Positions 6,563 through 7,122 of a DNA stretch of 7,122 nt are shown piece after piece. A model generated the notes under the pieces. That model worked only from the letters and a program-made list of their open reading frames with translations, was not told the DNA's origin and made no database searches. Source of the DNA: Ruminococcus sp. UBA7014 (lineage in GTDB: Bacteria; Bacillota; Clostridia; Oscillospirales; Ruminococcaceae). The stretch spans positions 1 to 7,122 of the forward strand of contig DJXC01000172.1 of NCBI GenBank assembly GCA_002449575.1. The letters are read 5' to 3'. The position numbers and the translations under genes were made by a program. Numbering within the stretch: position 1 is the first letter of the stretch; every line of letters begins with the position of its first letter.

Positions 6563-6569
6563 AAAGGAG
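6563..6569 (+). promoter_or_regulatory. Ribosome binding site setting the start at 6578
   Basis: AAAGGAG lies 8 nt before ATG 6578 and just after the leader's T7 tract. It rules out the in-frame GTG at 6494, which has no such site and would encode the structured leader. Confidence 0.85.
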
Positions 6570-6577
6570 TTTTTTCA

Positions 6578-6880
6578 ATGCCTAGAAATCAATTTGAACG
6601 TATGATGTTTGCACTGTTTACAGTGATTATAACAGTACATGCCTATGTATTCTACAGCCTGTATGTCATCAACAGCAATATGCTCACAGAAATGACCGGA
6701 GAATATTATCCTTATCAGTACATGGACTTCAATTTGTTCACGTTGCTTGCAAACTGGCTAAAACTGGTATGCTATCATTTTCCGTTTGCATTTTTCAGTC
6801 AGTTATTTTTCATTCAGCCGCTTATCAGAATAGTATTTAAACTGGTATTTCGGAGAAACGAAGTCCCGAAATCCTCCTGA
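6578..6880 (+). CDS. Small two-helix membrane protein, DUF2798-like
   Basis: This 100-residue protein starts at ATG 6578. It opens with MPRNQFERMMFALFTVIITVHAYVFYSLYV, whose charged start and first hydrophobic helix (~9-31) resemble DUF2798 proteins. After a polar loop (residues ~32-50) a second hydrophobic stretch covers about 53-80, followed by PLIRIVFKLVFRR, similar to the PLA-K-type end of that family. The tail is basic, so both termini are probably cytoplasmic. DUF2798 has no established function; small size and two helices would suit a transporter partner or small-molecule resistance protein, but this is inference. It is transcribed alone from its own sigma-A promoter, through a structured leader and to a terminator. 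That arrangement suggests the protein is made in response to a specific metabolite or ion. Confidence 0.65.
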   Translation: MPRNQFERMMFALFTVIITVHAYVFYSLYVINSNMLTEMTGEYYPYQYMDFNLFTLLANWLKLVCYHFPFAFFSQLFFIQPLIRIVFKLVFRRNEVPKSS

Positions 6881-6888
6881 TTTTACTG

Positions 6889-6937
6889 AAAAAACAGCAA
6901 TCCCTGCCCGAATGATAAGGCAGGGACTTTTTGCTGT
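6889..6937. terminator. Bidirectional intrinsic terminator
   Basis: An 8-bp GC-rich stem (TCCCTGCC at 6901-6908 with GGCAGGGA at 6919-6926) is flanked by a 7-bp outer stem (ACAGCAA at 6894-6900 with TTGCTGT at 6931-6937). On the + strand the inner stem is followed by CTTTTT and ends the DUF2798 transcript. On the - strand the full stem is followed by six T and would end the small RNA starting near 6976. Confidence 0.85.
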
Positions 6938-6976
6938 GTAGAGCATGTTTCATAGTATCTGGTTTCACCAGACCCA
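6889..6976 (-). ncRNA. Predicted ~88-nt small RNA, class unknown
   Basis: A perfect consensus promoter on the - strand predicts a start near 6976, and the bidirectional terminator predicts an end near 6889. Read 5' to 3', the RNA would begin with a hairpin (TCTGGT-GAA-ACCAGA, plus-strand 6958-6972), continue through a ~20-nt linker with GAAACA, and end in the terminator stem. No coding frame fits: an ATG at about 6954 (minus strand) opens only a 38-codon frame without a ribosome binding site. It lacks tRNA, 4.5S/SRP or 6S features that I can recognise. It could be a trans-acting small RNA, or an antisense RNA to the 3' end of the DUF2798 transcript. Existence rests on promoter and terminator alone. 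Confidence 0.45.
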
Positions 6977-6982
6977 AGTATT

Positions 6983-7011
6983 ATTATATCACACTCTGCG
7001 CTCCCTGTCAA
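6983..7011 (-). promoter_or_regulatory. Perfect sigma-A promoter on the minus strand
   Basis: Read on the - strand, TTGACA (plus 7006-7011) and TATAAT (plus 6983-6988) are separated by exactly 17 bp. Both boxes match the consensus in full. It points left, into the small-RNA interval and away from any recognised minus-strand gene. Confidence 0.8.
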
Positions 7012-7046
7012 GTATATTTCTGAATTTTTTCAGTCAGCACTTGACA
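7006..7046. repeat. Inverted repeat spanning two divergent -35 boxes
   Basis: TGTCAAGT at 7006-7013 and ACTTGACA at 7039-7046 are exact inverted copies and contain the two -35 boxes. Between them CTGAA-TTTT-TTCAG at 7020-7033 forms another palindrome. The layout would let one bound regulator act on both promoters. Confidence 0.5.
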
Positions 7047-7070
7047 ACCATCCTCTGTATATGCTATAAT
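7041..7070 (+). promoter_or_regulatory. Perfect sigma-A promoter for a gene beyond the right edge
   Basis: TTGACA at 7041-7046 and TATAAT at 7065-7070 are separated by 18 bp, with TGC directly before the -10 box as an extended -10. Transcription should start near 7077 and run out of the window. Confidence 0.88.
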
Positions 7071-7073
7071 AAT

Positions 7074-7094
7074 AACAGCATTTGTAATGCTGTT
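7074..7094 (+). promoter_or_regulatory. Hairpin at the predicted 5' end of the next transcript
   Basis: AACAGCATT at 7074-7082 and AATGCTGTT at 7086-7094 form a perfect 9-bp stem with a TGT loop, starting almost at the predicted transcription start. It could protect the mRNA 5' end, or be a repressor operator in the DNA. No T-run follows, so it is not a terminator. Confidence 0.55.
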
Positions 7095-7113
7095 CTAAAT
7101 CTAAAAGAAAAAC

Positions 7114-7118
7114 GGAGG
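7114..7118 (+). promoter_or_regulatory. Ribosome binding site of the next gene
   Basis: GGAGG lies 4 nt before the window end. It indicates that a start codon follows at or just beyond base 7123, fed by the promoter at 7041-7070. The gene itself is not visible. Confidence 0.7.
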
Positions 7119-7122
7119 TTAT

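Noticed and set aside
6494..6577. GTG at 6494 as a longer start for the DUF2798-like gene
   Set aside because: The extra 28 codons would come from the structured leader and its T-run, with no Shine-Dalgarno sequence; ATG 6578 has a good one.
6840..6953. A 38-codon frame on the minus strand inside the predicted small RNA
   Set aside because: No ribosome binding site precedes its ATG, and the frame runs through the terminator stem, so it would not be fully transcribed.
6958..6972. Small hairpin TCTGGT-TTC-ACCAGA as a + strand terminator or tRNA arm
   Set aside because: No T-run follows on the + strand, and no other tRNA arms or conserved T-loop bases surround it. It is better explained as the 5' hairpin of the minus-strand small RNA.

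Overview
The window looks like chromosomal DNA from a Gram-positive anaerobe of the class Clostridia, most likely a Ruminococcus-like member of the Oscillospiraceae. The grounds are moderate GC, strong AAGGAG-type ribosome binding sites 7-10 nt before every start, consensus TTGACA/TATAAT promoters, compact hairpin-plus-T-run terminators, a GH43/CBM6 plant-polysaccharide enzyme, an ECF sigma factor paired with a DUF4367 membrane protein, and Ser/Thr/Glu-rich linkers. The genus is inference; no rRNA or marker gene is present. All recognised protein genes are on the + strand. I see no transposase, CRISPR array, tRNA or rRNA.

Region 1 (1-1497) is the end of a stress-type operon. It holds a TerD-family protein cut by the left edge, then an AIM24-family protein 21 nt downstream, closed by a strong terminator. 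The TerD domain keeps its DLDASA motif but has a shortened second calcium loop without the usual acidic cluster.

Region 2 (1498-4461) is one large gene. It encodes a GH43 glycosidase domain with all three expected acidic residues, a CBM6-like domain, a single transmembrane helix, a Thr/Glu-rich linker and four 'DIPAGxY' repeats in an A-B-A-B order. There is no N-terminal signal peptide, so the predicted layout is enzyme inside the cell and repeats outside. A strong terminator follows.

Region 3 (4462-6420) is a two-gene operon of an ECF sigma factor and a single-pass protein with a DUF4367 sensor-like outer domain. This is the layout of a sigma/anti-sigma pair. Its position next to the membrane-anchored GH43 protein suggests, but does not prove, a cell-surface or carbohydrate-sensing circuit.

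Region 4 (6414-6937) is a small two-helix membrane protein resembling DUF2798. It is driven by a clear sigma-A promoter and preceded by a ~130-nt leader. The leader can fold into a long closed structure whose 10-bp outer stem runs straight into a T7 tract, so it is a candidate riboswitch or attenuator.

Region 5 (6889-7122) has no recognised protein gene but is dense in signals. A perfect consensus promoter on the - strand would make a small RNA of about 88 nt ending at a bidirectional terminator shared with the DUF2798 gene. A second, divergent perfect promoter on the + strand drives a gene beginning just past the right edge. The two -35 boxes form an inverted repeat around a further palindrome.
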